A stretch of 64,000 bases of DNA, taken from NCBI GenBank assembly GCA_029906195.1, contig JARWSJ010000001.1:1798001-1862000 (forward strand). Reading direction: 5' to 3'. Position 1 is the stretch's first letter. Each line of letters opens with the position of its first letter. Source of the DNA: Chitinophagaceae bacterium 26-R-25 (GTDB lineage Bacteria > Bacteroidota > Bacteroidia > Chitinophagales > Chitinophagaceae). The notes below the pieces were generated by a model, which saw only the letters and a program-made list of their open reading frames with translations, did no database searches and was not told the origin of the DNA. The translations under genes were made by a program, and so were the position numbers. This document shows positions 42,965-51,943 of the stretch, in pieces.

Positions 42965-43327
42965 GAATTAGGAATTCAATGTCGTTTAGTTAAGGATTTT
43001 TCAACCGAATAGTGGTTGTGATCCGTTAGAAAAGACCGCTTGTCATCCCGACGAAGGAGGGATCTGCGTGATTGCTAACGCATAGTGTGCGCTAGTGTTA
43101 GGCTCAGATCCCTCCTTCGTCGGGATGACAAGCGACATGCTCTTAATTTTTCAAACAGCTTAACTAAACGACATTGAATTAGGAACTAAGAATTCATTTA
43201 GGTCGACGTTTCAGTGGCCTACCGGCACTTGTTGAAGCGCTTTGCAAAAATGGGAGTTGTATATCACTCAATTCGCTAAACAGAAACAATTCTTAATTCC
43301 TAATTCTTAATTCCTAATTCCTAATTA
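42962..43327. repeat. Composite nested cassette (families A and H)
   Basis: Family A arm (42962-42976), then a perfect 22-bp inverted pair (42973-42994 / 43159-43180) that encloses a perfect 29-bp family H pair (43038-43066 / 43105-43133). A second family A unit follows, with TTTAGGTCGACGTTTC (43197-43212) and a closing arm to 43327. It accounts for nearly the whole 427-bp gap. Confidence 0.92.
43038..43133. repeat. Family H cassette with perfect 29-bp arms
   Basis: GCTTGTCATCCCGACGAAGG... (43038-43066) is exactly complementary to 43105-43133, with a 38-bp loop. The right flank TTTTTCAAACAGCTTAACTA is similar to flanks of the copies at 12361 and 63675. Confidence 0.95.
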
Positions 43328-43391
43328 TCGTTACTCGTTTTGCTTGCTTTAGCGAAAGCGCTTTCTTACATTGGTTAACAAAAAAAAACTG

Positions 43392-43919
43392 ATGACTTAC
43401 ATCAATCATACCATTGAAGGCATCCTCAAGAACTTTTCACCAATCCTAGGCAGTGACTATGAGAAGTACCGCAACCACGTATATCGCGTATTTCTAAATT
43501 GCAAAACAATTGACAACAACTATAGCAACGAGTGGAAATATGCGGCGGCTGCGGTTTTTCATGACATAGGTATTTGGACAGATAACACGATTGACTATTT
43601 AAAGCCATCTATGGAGCAGGCTAAAATTTATTTGATTCGCGAAAACAAACAACTGTACAGTGATGAAGTAATGCAAATGATTTACTGGCACCACAAACGA
43701 AGCTCCTACAAGGGAGAATATGAAACGGCAGAAGTATTTCGAAAGGCGGACTACATCGATGTATCACTGGGCCTGATCACATTCGGCTACGTTGGAAAAG
43801 AAATCAGCAAGACACGAAAACTGTTTCCCAATAAAGGGTTTCACTTGTTTCTTATAAGGAGAATTGCGAAGAACTTATTTCAACATCCTTTCAACCCCTT
43901 GCCAATGTTTACAAAATGA
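43392..43919 (+). CDS. HD-domain phosphohydrolase-like protein
   Basis: The 175-residue protein is a single HD domain. Metal-binding positions are NHVYRVFLNC (first His, residue about 29), FHDIGIWTDN (HD pair), YWHHKRSSYKG (His pair) and KADYIDVS (final Asp). The pattern is that of small HD hydrolases acting on nucleotides or related phosphoesters; the substrate is unknown. The frame starts at TTG 43371, but ATG 43392 (MTYINHTIEG) is preferred. It follows a composite repeat and precedes a convergent DUF1345 gene. No partner domain or toxin/antitoxin neighbour is seen. Confidence 0.85.
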   Translation: MTYINHTIEGILKNFSPILGSDYEKYRNHVYRVFLNCKTIDNNYSNEWKYAAAAVFHDIGIWTDNTIDYLKPSMEQAKIYLIRENKQLYSDEVMQMIYWHHKRSSYKGEYETAEVFRKADYIDVSLGLITFGYVGKEISKTRKLFPNKGFHLFLIRRIAKNLFQHPFNPLPMFTK

Positions 43920-44000
43920 TAGTTAAACTGTTAACGATATTTTCTATCAGGTAGCTGTTCTTTTTTTACTTTTCACTTCTTACTTTTCTTTCCGCCCTTC

Positions 44001-44693
44001 CTACTTTTTCAGTGCTGCGATCAAATTCACCGTTAGTGCAACGACGAAAGTGTTTAGCACAAAGGAAATCAACCCATGTGCAAGGGCAAGCCTCCTAATT
44101 TTGCGATTGCTGATCTCTACGTCAGAAACCTGGAAGGTCATTCCAATAACAAAGGCGAAGTAGGCAAAATCTAAATAGTCGGGCTTCTTTTCTGAGGGAA
44201 AATCAAGTCCGCCTACTTTCAGGTGAGGATCGTTGTCATCATGGTCATAGTACATGTGTGCGTAGTGAAAGGTAAAGGTTGTATGCACAATAATCCATGT
44301 GAAAAGCATGCCGGCTATTGTGGCGATCAGGTAAATGGCGTGATGTTTGTCAGATTCGCTTTTGGATAAAATGAGCGTTAGCACAGCGACCATGCTGGCG
44401 AAAGAGGAAAGCAATACAAGCAGAAAAACATAGAGGCGGCTGCCATCTTCGCGCCTTGCAAACTCCCGTATTCTGGCGGTGGAGCGTGCAAAGATCACCG
44501 TCCAGCCGAGCGTAATAAGTGTTGCCCCAAATACATCCCAGGAAAGCATAAGGCGCAGGAGGGCCTCCCAATGAAAAGCATTCAGCAGCAAAAAAGCACC
44601 CGTTCCTGTTATAAGACTAATGACCACGCGATGCGTCGGCGTTAGTCGTAACCAGAAATTTTCTTTTTGAAGTTTTGCGTATTCAGCATCCAT
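44001..44693 (-). CDS. DUF1345 family membrane protein
   Basis: The 230-residue protein has five or six TM segments: VVISLITGTGAFLLLNAFHW, MLSWDVFGATLITLGWTVIF, two in the middle, and the C-terminal FVLNTFVVALTVNLIAAL. Conserved DUF1345 motifs: a central TTFTFHYAHMYY, GLDFPSEKKPDYLDFAYFAF and GMTFQVSDVEISNRKIRRLA. Function of DUF1345 is unknown. The frame runs on to 44762, but the first 23 residues come from spacer/repeat sequence; MDAEYAKLQK at 44693 is the likely start. Confidence 0.88.
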   Translation of the reverse strand: MDAEYAKLQKENFWLRLTPTHRVVISLITGTGAFLLLNAFHWEALLRLMLSWDVFGATLITLGWTVIFARSTARIREFARREDGSRLYVFLLVLLSSFASMVAVLTLILSKSESDKHHAIYLIATIAGMLFTWIIVHTTFTFHYAHMYYDHDDNDPHLKVGGLDFPSEKKPDYLDFAYFAFVIGMTFQVSDVEISNRKIRRLALAHGLISFVLNTFVVALTVNLIAALKK

Positions 44694-44751
44694 ATGCGAG
44701 GCAAATGTTTCATTCAAATTACAGAATAACACCGATATTTCGGCAACGAGA

Positions 44752-44933
44752 ATTTCACGCAAAAGATTTCATGCGGCGAACGCAGCGAAGCAACGACGCC
44801 GCGGCGAAAGTTTTAACGTGCGTAACATCAATTGCTTTTGTAAGGCAGAAGATCACGCTGCAGAAATCTTTAAACAAACTCTCCCACTCAACATCGCAGC
44901 GTCGTTGCTCCGCTGCGTTCGCTGTGTGAAACA
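44752..44933. repeat. Family G cassette (short)
   Basis: TTCACGCAAAAG...GGCGAACGCAGCGAAGCAACGACG (44754-44800, quoted in parts) faces CGTCGTTGCTCCGCTGCG...TGTGTGAAA (44899-44930). It separates the DUF1345 start from the transketolase terminator. Confidence 0.8.
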
Positions 44934-44961
44934 AAAAGTCCCGCCATGTAGCGGGACTTTT
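44933..44961 (-). terminator. Transketolase operon terminator
   Basis: AAAAGTCCCGC and GCGGGACTTTT form a perfect stem of about 11 bp with a 6-nt loop. T-runs occur on both sides, so it can act in both directions. It starts 6 bp after the transketolase stop (44967). Confidence 0.88.
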
Positions 44962-44966
44962 GAAAT

Positions 44967-45926
44967 TTATTTGCCTTTGCGTTGTAATACTTTTTGTACA
45001 GCTTTAATGATGTTTTCATCATCAAGTCCATATTTTTTCATCAACTGATCAGGCGTTCCGCTCTCACCGAAGCTGTCATTCACAGCAACGTACTCCATTG
45101 GAACAGGATCGTGTTTGATCAATACTTGTGCAATGCTGTCGCCCAAACCACCAAGACGGTTATGCTCTTCAGCACTTACCACGCATCTTGTTTTTGCAAC
45201 AGATTTCAGAATGGCTTCTTCATCAAGCGGCTTAATGGTGTGGATGTTGATGATCTCGGCATCGATGCCCATTTCAGCCAATTTTTCACCGGCTTTGATG
45301 GCTTCCCATACCAGGTGGCCTGTTGCGAAAATACTCACGTCAGCGCCTTCGTTTACCATCCATGCTTTACCGATCTCAAATTTTTGATCAGCATCTGTGA
45401 AAATAGGTACAACGGGACGACCAAAACGCAGGTACACCGGACCGTGATGCTCAGCAATAGCGATGGTTGCAGCTTTGGTCTGGTTGTAATCGCAAGGATT
45501 GATCACTGTCATTCCAGGCAACATTTTCATCAAACCAATATCTTCCAGTATCTGGTGCGTAGCGCCGTCTTCACCTAAGGTAAGGCCAGCGTGAGAAGCA
45601 CAGATCTTTACGTTTTTATCAGAGTAAGCAACAGACTGACGGATCTGGTCATATACACGGCCGGTAGAGAAGTTAGCAAACGTACCAGTGAAAGGAACTT
45701 TACCGCCGATGGTCATACCTGCAGCAATGCCAATCATGTTTGCTTCTGCAATACCAACTTGTTGAAAGCGCTCAGGAAATTCTTTAATGAACGCGTCCAT
45801 TTTCAAAGAACCCACAAGGTCAGCACAAAGTGCTACTACATTTGGGTTACGTTTTCCTGCTTCCAATAAGCCTGCTCCAAAACCAGAGCGTGTATCTTTT
45901 TTATCTGTGTATGTATATTTTTTCAT
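44967..45926 (-). CDS. Transketolase C-terminal subunit
   Basis: The 319-residue protein is the pyrimidine-binding and C-terminal half of transketolase (MKKYTYTDKKDTRSGFGAGL). The TPP-pyrimidine part has ERFQQVGIAEANMIGIAAGM with the catalytic Glu; the C-terminal transketolase domain has DVSIFATGHLVWEAIKAGEK. With the product of the upstream gene it transfers two-carbon units in the pentose phosphate pathway. ATG 45926 is chosen; the open frame beyond it is spacer. The two halves are separated by 101 bp holding a J-type hairpin, so they may be translated from one mRNA. Confidence 0.95.
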   Translation of the reverse strand: MKKYTYTDKKDTRSGFGAGLLEAGKRNPNVVALCADLVGSLKMDAFIKEFPERFQQVGIAEANMIGIAAGMTIGGKVPFTGTFANFSTGRVYDQIRQSVAYSDKNVKICASHAGLTLGEDGATHQILEDIGLMKMLPGMTVINPCDYNQTKAATIAIAEHHGPVYLRFGRPVVPIFTDADQKFEIGKAWMVNEGADVSIFATGHLVWEAIKAGEKLAEMGIDAEIINIHTIKPLDEEAILKSVAKTRCVVSAEEHNRLGGLGDSIAQVLIKHDPVPMEYVAVNDSFGESGTPDQLMKKYGLDDENIIKAVQKVLQRKGK

Positions 45927-45999
45927 TGTGTTAATTGTTGGGGTATAAAAACCCGATATAAAATGACGAACAAACAATGCAGCACGGTGATGATGCAAC

Positions 46000-46019
46000 A
46001 GGGCGAATGCTATTCGCCC
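46000..46019. repeat. Family J hairpin between the transketolase halves
   Basis: AGGGCGAAT / ATTCGCCC around a 3-nt loop; the same core occurs at 9832, 61343 and, degraded, at 63901. Confidence 0.75.
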
Positions 46020-46027
46020 CTACGGGA

Positions 46028-46921
46028 TTAATAATCGCCTAATGTTTCAGGCAATTGCGCCAATGCAGCAGCTAATTGCTCATCATTCGGAGCAACACCG
46101 TGCCATTTGTGGCTACCCATCATGAAGTCTACGCCAGCGCCCATTGCAGTTTTCAGCAAAATGCAAACAGGTTTGCCCTGGCCAGTGCGGCTCTTGGCAA
46201 GCTCAAGCGTTTTCACAACATCTTCCATGTTGTTGCCATGTTCAGCTTCGATAACGTCCCAACCAAATGCTTCCCATTTAGCTTTCAGGTTGCCCAATGA
46301 AAGTACTTTCTCTGTAGGCCCATCAATTTGCTGTCCGTTGTAGTCAACAGTTGCGATGAGGTTGTCTACTTTATTGTGAGGAGCAAACATTGCTGCTTCC
46401 CAGATCTGACCTTCTTGTAATTCACCATCGCCATGCAATGTGAAAACAAGAGAATTGTCTTTATTCAGTTTTTTTGCCAGTGCGCAGCCGATTGCTACAG
46501 AAAGACCCTGACCCAAAGAACCAGAAGCGATTCTTACGCCGGGAAGGTGTTCGTGTGTAGTTGGGTGACCTTGCAAACGAGAGTCTAATTTGCGGAAAGT
46601 AGCGAGTTCTTTTGCATCAAAGTAGCCGGAACGAGCCAGTACGCTGTAGAATACCGGGGAAATGTGCCCGTTTGACAAAAAGAAAACATCTTCTCCCACT
46701 GCATCCATATGAAAAGCAGGATCGTGCTTCATGATTTTAAAATACAGTGCTACCAGGAAATCTGTACAGCCCAATGAACCACCGGGGTGGCCCGATTGAC
46801 AGCCATGTACCATTCTTACTATGTCGCGGCGAACCTGCGACGCAACCTCTTTCAGCTTTTCGGTATCAATGTTAGATCCAACAGCAGCTTTGGTTTCATT
46901 TGGATAGACAGTAGTCGACAT
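46028..46921 (-). CDS. Transketolase N-terminal subunit
   Basis: The 297-residue protein is the TPP diphosphate-binding half: VRRDIVRMVHGCQSGHPGGS near residue 30, GSLGQGLSVAIGCALAKKLN and the GDGELQEGQIWEA Mg/TPP motif near residue 165. It pairs with the downstream C-terminal subunit. Split transketolases are known in several bacterial groups, so the arrangement is not a frameshift; both halves have full domain ends and starts. ATG 46921 is supported by a nested palindromic region about 40-80 bp upstream that looks regulatory. Confidence 0.95.
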   Translation of the reverse strand: MSTTVYPNETKAAVGSNIDTEKLKEVASQVRRDIVRMVHGCQSGHPGGSLGCTDFLVALYFKIMKHDPAFHMDAVGEDVFFLSNGHISPVFYSVLARSGYFDAKELATFRKLDSRLQGHPTTHEHLPGVRIASGSLGQGLSVAIGCALAKKLNKDNSLVFTLHGDGELQEGQIWEAAMFAPHNKVDNLIATVDYNGQQIDGPTEKVLSLGNLKAKWEAFGWDVIEAEHGNNMEDVVKTLELAKSRTGQGKPVCILLKTAMGAGVDFMMGSHKWHGVAPNDEQLAAALAQLPETLGDY

Positions 46922-46958
46922 CTTTCAAACAATTTTAGGAGTGCAATTTAAATAATAA

Positions 46959-46999
46959 TTGTAAAAAATACACTTATTATAGTGTATAATTATTTACAA
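46959..46999. promoter_or_regulatory. Nested palindromes upstream of transketolase
   Basis: TTGTAAA (46959-46965) and TTTACAA (46993-46999) flank ATACACT (46968-46974) and AGTGTAT (46981-46987), all around nearly the same centre. They lie 38-78 bp upstream of the start codon. Probably an operator; the regulator is unknown. Confidence 0.5.
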
Positions 47000-47111
47000 A
47001 AGCGACCGAAGATAAAAGATTATTTAAGAAAATAATCCAAATATTGATAATTTTTAAATGAATATTTTGTGCAACCTGTTGCACTTTTTTTGAAGGTTTA
47101 TTGCATACCGA

Positions 47112-48302
47112 TCACGATTTTGCACGCTGTATCTTCAGGTTTTTGACACGTCCGGCTATTTTTTTTGCAAATTCCAGCGAAGGCAACTCAACCAGTCTAT
47201 AGTAACCATAGGCTACCAAAAAAGATAAAACAAACCCTATCGATAGCATTATTCCAACAGGCAAAACTCTAATGAAATGCACTGTTGCAAGCAAGCATAT
47301 CGTATGCACAATGTATAAGCTGAACGATATTTTTCCCACCCATTTCAGCGGAGCGGAAAGTGCTATTGGTTTGTAGGCATTGCTAAGAAAAAGCAATATC
47401 CATAGCATACCGGCAACACCGCTAAAGTAGTCTGACCGTATTTTCAAGCGCTCCTGGATATTATCCGGCAACCATGCAGCGTTCCAACTGAAGGTACTCA
47501 ACAAAAAAACGACAACTGTCAGCAGCAGGATGATAGCAGGCGAAAAACGGTTGATAATTTTGAGAAAATACTCCTTATGAAAATTTACAAAAGCCCCCAT
47601 TATAAAAAAGCTGAGATAATAAAAGGTAACAATGTTTTTTCCATATGCTCTTTCCATGCCCAACTTTGCAAGAAGAGTATAGACGATGATGACTCCGCAT
47701 AGCACCAGGCAGCTTCCTGTAAAATTTAGTTTGCGGTAACCAAACATGATCAGTGGAAATATAAGAGAGAGTTTTATCTCAATAACAAGGCTCCACAACG
47801 TCGGTACCAGATTATGAAACCCGGTCTCACTTTTTAAGAAGACTATTCCTTTCATCTGTTCTGCATTGGCTGGTTCTTCCCAAATGGTCAGGAACCAGTG
47901 ACTAATGGGAATATTGATGGGATGATACAACGCCGCCCGCAACAATAATGTCAGAAATATAGCTACGATGTAAGGAATATACAGCCGTATAAACCGCTTA
48001 ACGAAATACGCTTTGTAATCAAAATTGCTGCTGCCATCGGCAAATGGAATTGACAAAACAAATCCGCTTAAGACAAAGAACAAAATCACGGGTTCGTGCC
48101 CCAGCCATACGAAATGCAATGGTGAAAAAGTAAATGCATTCAGGAATGTATTTTCCGCACTGGTAAAAGGCAACGGCTGTTTGCCATCGAACAGCGTATA
48201 AAGTAAAGGAATGCACAATAAATAATGATGTATTGTTACCTGTAGGGCAGCCATGCCACGGAGCGAGTCGAGGGCTTCAATTCTGTGAGTGTTTTTCTGC
48301 AT
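47112..48302 (-). CDS. OafA/YrhL-type membrane acyltransferase
   Basis: The 396-residue protein has about ten TM helices. The acyltransferase_3 signature is at the N-terminus: RIEALDSLRGMAALQVTIHH, with the His pair, then PVILFFVLSGFVLSIPFAD and KRFIRLYIPYIVAI. It transfers acyl groups, usually acetyl, from the cytoplasm to sugars of surface polysaccharides. It ends with a basic tail (GRVKNLKIQRAKS). The gene lies between transketolase and a glycosyltransferase-like gene, so cell-surface glycan modification is plausible but not shown. No SGNH domain is attached. Confidence 0.92.
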   Translation of the reverse strand: MQKNTHRIEALDSLRGMAALQVTIHHYLLCIPLLYTLFDGKQPLPFTSAENTFLNAFTFSPLHFVWLGHEPVILFFVLSGFVLSIPFADGSSNFDYKAYFVKRFIRLYIPYIVAIFLTLLLRAALYHPINIPISHWFLTIWEEPANAEQMKGIVFLKSETGFHNLVPTLWSLVIEIKLSLIFPLIMFGYRKLNFTGSCLVLCGVIIVYTLLAKLGMERAYGKNIVTFYYLSFFIMGAFVNFHKEYFLKIINRFSPAIILLLTVVVFLLSTFSWNAAWLPDNIQERLKIRSDYFSGVAGMLWILLFLSNAYKPIALSAPLKWVGKISFSLYIVHTICLLATVHFIRVLPVGIMLSIGFVLSFLVAYGYYRLVELPSLEFAKKIAGRVKNLKIQRAKS

Positions 48303-48373
48303 TACAAATGTGTTGCTGTTTGCGAATACCGCAAACCCATAATCGCCAATATTACAACATTATTTGCCCTGTC

Positions 48374-48464
48374 AATTAATAATTAATAAAGAATAATTAA
48401 TAGGTTCTCCACCGTGAAAACAAGCTAATGCTCGGAGAGAGTTGGTATTAATTATTAATTATTT
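48374..48464. repeat. Family A cassette (TTAATAA variant)
   Basis: AATTAATAATTAATAAAGAA... (48374-48400) faces TATTAATTATTAATTATTTC (48446-48465). The right arm contains the stop of the following glycosyltransferase-like gene (48459). Confidence 0.82.
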
Positions 48465-49970
48465 CTCCCACTCATAAATTTCCCCATCAGTAAAACTCGT
48501 GATCTCCTTTAGGTTCTTGTGCTGCTTAATTTCCTGCAAAGACAAAGGCGTTTCTTCCTTATTGTTGAACCATACTATGTAGTAGTGATCTTCAGTATAA
48601 AATTCTTCTACGTCTTTGGGAAACTTACTGTTTGGCAGGTTCTCCCCCACTAAACCACAGTTGAAATAAATGGATTCCGGTGCATTGGAGTAAATGCAAT
48701 AAGCCGGATTTAGAAAAGATTTATGTTGCTGGATAAAATTCACTGTTTGCGAACGCACCCATGTATCATCGGTGTAACCCGGAATGCCATAGGTACTTAC
48801 ATCTTCATAAAACTCCAGGTTGTTTTGATATTGTCTGTAAAAAAATCCTGCAGAAATGGTTAAGCAAAATGCGATCGTTGCGATGCGCAGGCCCTTTGTT
48901 TTTTCCATCTGTATCAATGCAGGAATGCGACTCGTAAAACTGAACAGCAAAGGAATGTACAGGGGCGACAACAATCTGTCATTAATTCTTTCATAATGCG
49001 AAACGGTGGACGACAGAATGATGAACGATGCGTATACCAATGCAAATACGCTCGTGATGTTTTCAAAGCTTGTGTACCAATCATTGCCCTTTACCCAATA
49101 GTAAACACAAATTGCAACTATCGCCAATAACACTATCCATCCTACTACTAATGAAATGGTATAATGATCGGGGAAAAATGGCAACCAGTTTCCAACCACC
49201 GAGCCGAAGTAGGAAATATTGTCCGACAGTGGTGTAATGCCTTTCTCCCGGTTGCCGGTAAGAAACCCACCCACATGCAGGTTGCGATACAAATTGATGA
49301 CAAGCAGCGACAGCGAAATGAAACTGAAAATAAGAATATGTTGTGCTTTCTTTTGCGACTTGAGGTTTCTGTCGAAAAGCAGCAAAGCACCGCCCGCTCC
49401 CGCAAACGCAATGCCCGCATAGCGTGTAACACAAGCGACCGACACGATCAACGAAACAAGGAGAAGACTTGAAAATGTATAGGTTTTAAAATAACGATGC
49501 AGCGCCAATATCAGCAGCAGTGAGAGCAGGATGAACAATGATTCCGACCAGAGCATACTATAAACTTCCTGCAGGCTGGGCGCAACCACTACACACAACA
49601 GCACGATGCATTTGTAACCGAGTGAATGATTCACAAATTTGTTGATGATCATGCTGCTTGCATATACGACCGCGGCAAACAGAAAGCCGTTCAAATACGG
49701 ACCGGCCACAACGGGATCAACATGTGTAATAAATTTTATCGCAGCGAGAAAAATGGGATAACCCAATGGAAAATCAACTACTGGAAATTGATTGTAACCG
49801 AGCAATACGCCGTTCTCTACGAGACTTCTCGCACCGCTGACATACACTATAGAATCCGGGGAAACGCCAATACCGCCATGTTTCGAGTAAATGAATACGA
49901 TAAGAAACGCCGCTATCGAAAACGGAATCGCATACAAACGATCAAGTAATGCAGAGGTTGGTCGGTTCAT
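48459..49970 (-). CDS. GT39/ArnT-like polytopic glycosyltransferase, unknown substrate
   Basis: The 503-residue protein has about ten TM helices in the first 390 residues and a soluble C-terminal domain of about 110 residues. The N-terminal loop after TM1 has SKHGGIGVSPDSIVYVSGAR, whose Asp matches the catalytic acid position of GT-C enzymes that use polyprenyl-phosphate sugars. Later it has SLQEVYSMLWSESLFILLSL. The C-terminal part (YSNAPESIYFNCGLVGENLP) is typical of hypothetical Bacteroidota GT-C proteins. It probably glycosylates a lipid or protein at the periplasmic face. Specific family is uncertain. Confidence 0.8.
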   Translation of the reverse strand: MNRPTSALLDRLYAIPFSIAAFLIVFIYSKHGGIGVSPDSIVYVSGARSLVENGVLLGYNQFPVVDFPLGYPIFLAAIKFITHVDPVVAGPYLNGFLFAAVVYASSMIINKFVNHSLGYKCIVLLCVVVAPSLQEVYSMLWSESLFILLSLLLILALHRYFKTYTFSSLLLVSLIVSVACVTRYAGIAFAGAGGALLLFDRNLKSQKKAQHILIFSFISLSLLVINLYRNLHVGGFLTGNREKGITPLSDNISYFGSVVGNWLPFFPDHYTISLVVGWIVLLAIVAICVYYWVKGNDWYTSFENITSVFALVYASFIILSSTVSHYERINDRLLSPLYIPLLFSFTSRIPALIQMEKTKGLRIATIAFCLTISAGFFYRQYQNNLEFYEDVSTYGIPGYTDDTWVRSQTVNFIQQHKSFLNPAYCIYSNAPESIYFNCGLVGENLPNSKFPKDVEEFYTEDHYYIVWFNNKEETPLSLQEIKQHKNLKEITSFTDGEIYEWEK

Positions 49971-50020
49971 TGGTAGCTGATAGTACTAAGTACACGAATT
50001 TTATGCCAAAGGGAAAACTG

Positions 50021-50086
50021 CTTAACGCCTATTGCCTAACGCTTAACGCAGGGTGCAGCACCGAGCGTTAGGCATTAGGCGTTAAG
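50021..50086. repeat. Family I cassette (CTTAACGCCTA type)
   Basis: CTTAACGCCTATTGCCTAAC... (50021-50043) and 50064-50086 are inverse with one mismatch in 23 bp; loop 20 bp. It ends 10 bp before the prfC stop. Confidence 0.88.
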
Positions 50087-50096
50087 CTTTCAGCCC

Positions 50097-51695
50097 TTAC
50101 TGCTCCTTATGAATCTCACTCGTAAAGTGAAACTCTATATCCGGATTGTTCTGTCTTTCTGTGTTGAGGAACCACTCGCTCTGGGCAAGATAAACGAGAT
50201 GTTTGTCTTTGTCCTCGGCAATGTTGGAAGATTTGAAACGGGTGAAATCGTCCAGTTTTCTTTTGTCATTGCTGGTAATCCAGCACGCTTTGTAGAACGG
50301 CTGTGCGCGAAACTCAACGCTGGCCCCGTATTCCTGCAACAAACGGTATTGAATTACCTCAAACTGCAGTTCCCCTACGCAACCAATGATCTTTTTATTG
50401 CCGCCAAACTGGGTGAACAACTGCGCCACACCTTCATCGGTCAGCTGCAACAAACCTTTTTCAAGTTGCTTGGTCTTCATAGGATCCTTGTTCACCACCT
50501 CTTTGAATATTTCCGGTGAAAAAGAAGGTATACCCGTGAAATAAAAATCTTCTCCTTCTGTCAAGGTATCGCCGATCTTGAAGTTGCCGGTATCAAACAA
50601 ACCAACCACATCTCCGGGAAAGGCTTCTTCAATTACATCTTTGCTGCGGGCAAGGAAGCTGTAGGGGTTGCTGAACCTTACTTCTTTATCCAAACGAACG
50701 TGGTGATAGTATTTATTTCTTTCAAAACGGCCGGAGCATATGCGCAGGAATGCAATACGGTCGCGGTGCTTTGGATCAAGATTGGCGTGGATTTTAAAAA
50801 TGAACCCGCTTAGTTTATCTTCTTCCACATCTACATGGCGTTTGGTCGTTTCGCGACTGCGAGGCGCCGGAGCGATGGTGATAAATGTATCCAGCATTTC
50901 CTTTACACCAAAGTTATTCACGGCACTGCCGAAGAACACCGGCGCAACTTTTCCAGCTAAGTAATTTTCTATGTTCAATGGGCCGTGAACACCGTCTACC
51001 AATTCCACATCTTCGCGAAGGGTTTCTGCATCGCGGTCGCCAAGCTTGTCTTCCAGCACTTTATTGCCCAGATCGCTGATCGTTACCACATCTTCATCGT
51101 CCGAAGCCTTTGTATTGGCTGTAAATAAAACGAGGCTCTTATCGTGCAGGTTGTAAACGCCCTTGAAGTCCTTACCACTGTTGATCGGCCAGGTCATCGG
51201 ATGCAGGTGAATGCTCAATTCTTTCTCTACTTCTTCCAGGAGATCGAAGCGATTTTTACCGTCACGGTCCATTTTGTTGATGAAAACGATAACAGGCGTG
51301 TCGCGCATGCGGCAAACCTCCATCAGGCGACGGGTTTGGTCCTCCACCCCGTTCACACTGTCAATGACCAGGATTACGCTGTCAACTGCGGTTAATGTTC
51401 TATAAGTATCTTCCGCAAAGTCCTTGTGACCCGGCGTATCGAGAAGGTTGATCAAAATATCATTGTACTCAAATGACATCACAGAAGTTGCAACAGAGAT
51501 ACCACGCTGCCTTTCGATCTCCATAAAGTCACTCGTTGCGTGCTTTTTGATCTTATTGCTTTTCACCGCCCCCGCAGTTTGAATGGCACCACCAAACAAC
51601 AACAGCTTCTCTGTTAGTGTGGTTTTACCGGCATCGGGGTGAGAAATGATCGCAAAGGTCCTGCGCTTGTTGATTTCTTTTTCGTACTTCATCAT
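50097..51695 (-). CDS. prfC: Peptide chain release factor 3
   Basis: The approximately 532-residue translational GTPase recycles RF1/RF2 from the ribosome. G motifs: [20 protein letters not shown] (P-loop), [10 protein letters not shown] (switch I), [14 protein letters not shown] (G3) and [15 protein letters not shown] (G4). The RF3-specific C-terminal domains follow ([20 protein letters not shown]). The E. coli protein has about ten residues before [19 protein letters not shown] 51695 ([14 protein letters not shown]) gives a similar N-terminus, so I prefer it to ATG 51719. TACCTTTG at 51750-51757 on the minus strand could be the -7 box. Confidence 0.95.
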   Translation of the reverse strand: MMKYEKEINKRRTFAIISHPDAGKTTLTEKLLLFGGAIQTAGAVKSNKIKKHATSDFMEIERQRGISVATSVMSFEYNDILINLLDTPGHKDFAEDTYRTLTAVDSVILVIDSVNGVEDQTRRLMEVCRMRDTPVIVFINKMDRDGKNRFDLLEEVEKELSIHLHPMTWPINSGKDFKGVYNLHDKSLVLFTANTKASDDEDVVTISDLGNKVLEDKLGDRDAETLREDVELVDGVHGPLNIENYLAGKVAPVFFGSAVNNFGVKEMLDTFITIAPAPRSRETTKRHVDVEEDKLSGFIFKIHANLDPKHRDRIAFLRICSGRFERNKYYHHVRLDKEVRFSNPYSFLARSKDVIEEAFPGDVVGLFDTGNFKIGDTLTEGEDFYFTGIPSFSPEIFKEVVNKDPMKTKQLEKGLLQLTDEGVAQLFTQFGGNKKIIGCVGELQFEVIQYRLLQEYGASVEFRAQPFYKACWITSNDKRKLDDFTRFKSSNIAEDKDKHLVYLAQSEWFLNTERQNNPDIEFHFTSEIHKEQ

Positions 51696-51749
51696 ATTGT
51701 TCCTGTGATTTTGCTGCAATTTGTTTATTTACAGCCTCATTTAAGGGCG

Positions 51750-51757
51750 CAAAGGTA
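51750..51757 (-). promoter_or_regulatory. Possible prfC -7 element
   Basis: TACCTTTG on the minus strand matches TAnnTTTG; no well-spaced TTG upstream was found, where a family D cassette begins. Weak. Confidence 0.4.
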
Positions 51758-51770
51758 AGAAGGGGAACGC

Positions 51771-51873
51771 AAATAACTGAATAACTGAATGACTGAATAA
51801 CTGAAAGTTCAAATTCAGTTTTGTATTACAACTATCAACCATTCAGTTATTCAGGCATTCAGCCACCCAGTTA
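51771..51873. repeat. Family D cassette
   Basis: AAATAACTGAATAACTGAAT... (51771-51805) faces ATTCAGTTATTCAGGCATTC... (51841-51873). The loop sequence TTCAGTTTTGTATTACAA then ATCAACCATTCAG resembles that of the copy at 52601. Confidence 0.85.
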
Positions 51874-51879
51874 CTTAAT

Positions 51880-51923
51880 AAAAAAAGCCGAAAACCAATC
51901 TTTTTAATTGATTTTCAGCTTTT
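51880..51923 (-). terminator. Intrinsic terminator of the outer-membrane beta-barrel gene
   Basis: On the minus strand, GCTGAAAATCAAT / ATTGGTTTTCGGC form a 13-bp stem with G-U pairs, followed by TTTTTTT. The G-U pairs would be mismatches on the plus strand. Confidence 0.85.
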
Positions 51924-51943
51924 AAAAGAAGTTTTAGGAACTT

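Noticed and set aside
44967..46921. Frameshifted single transketolase gene
   Set aside because: The halves have separate starts and stops, complete domain boundaries and a 101-bp spacer; split transketolases are known.
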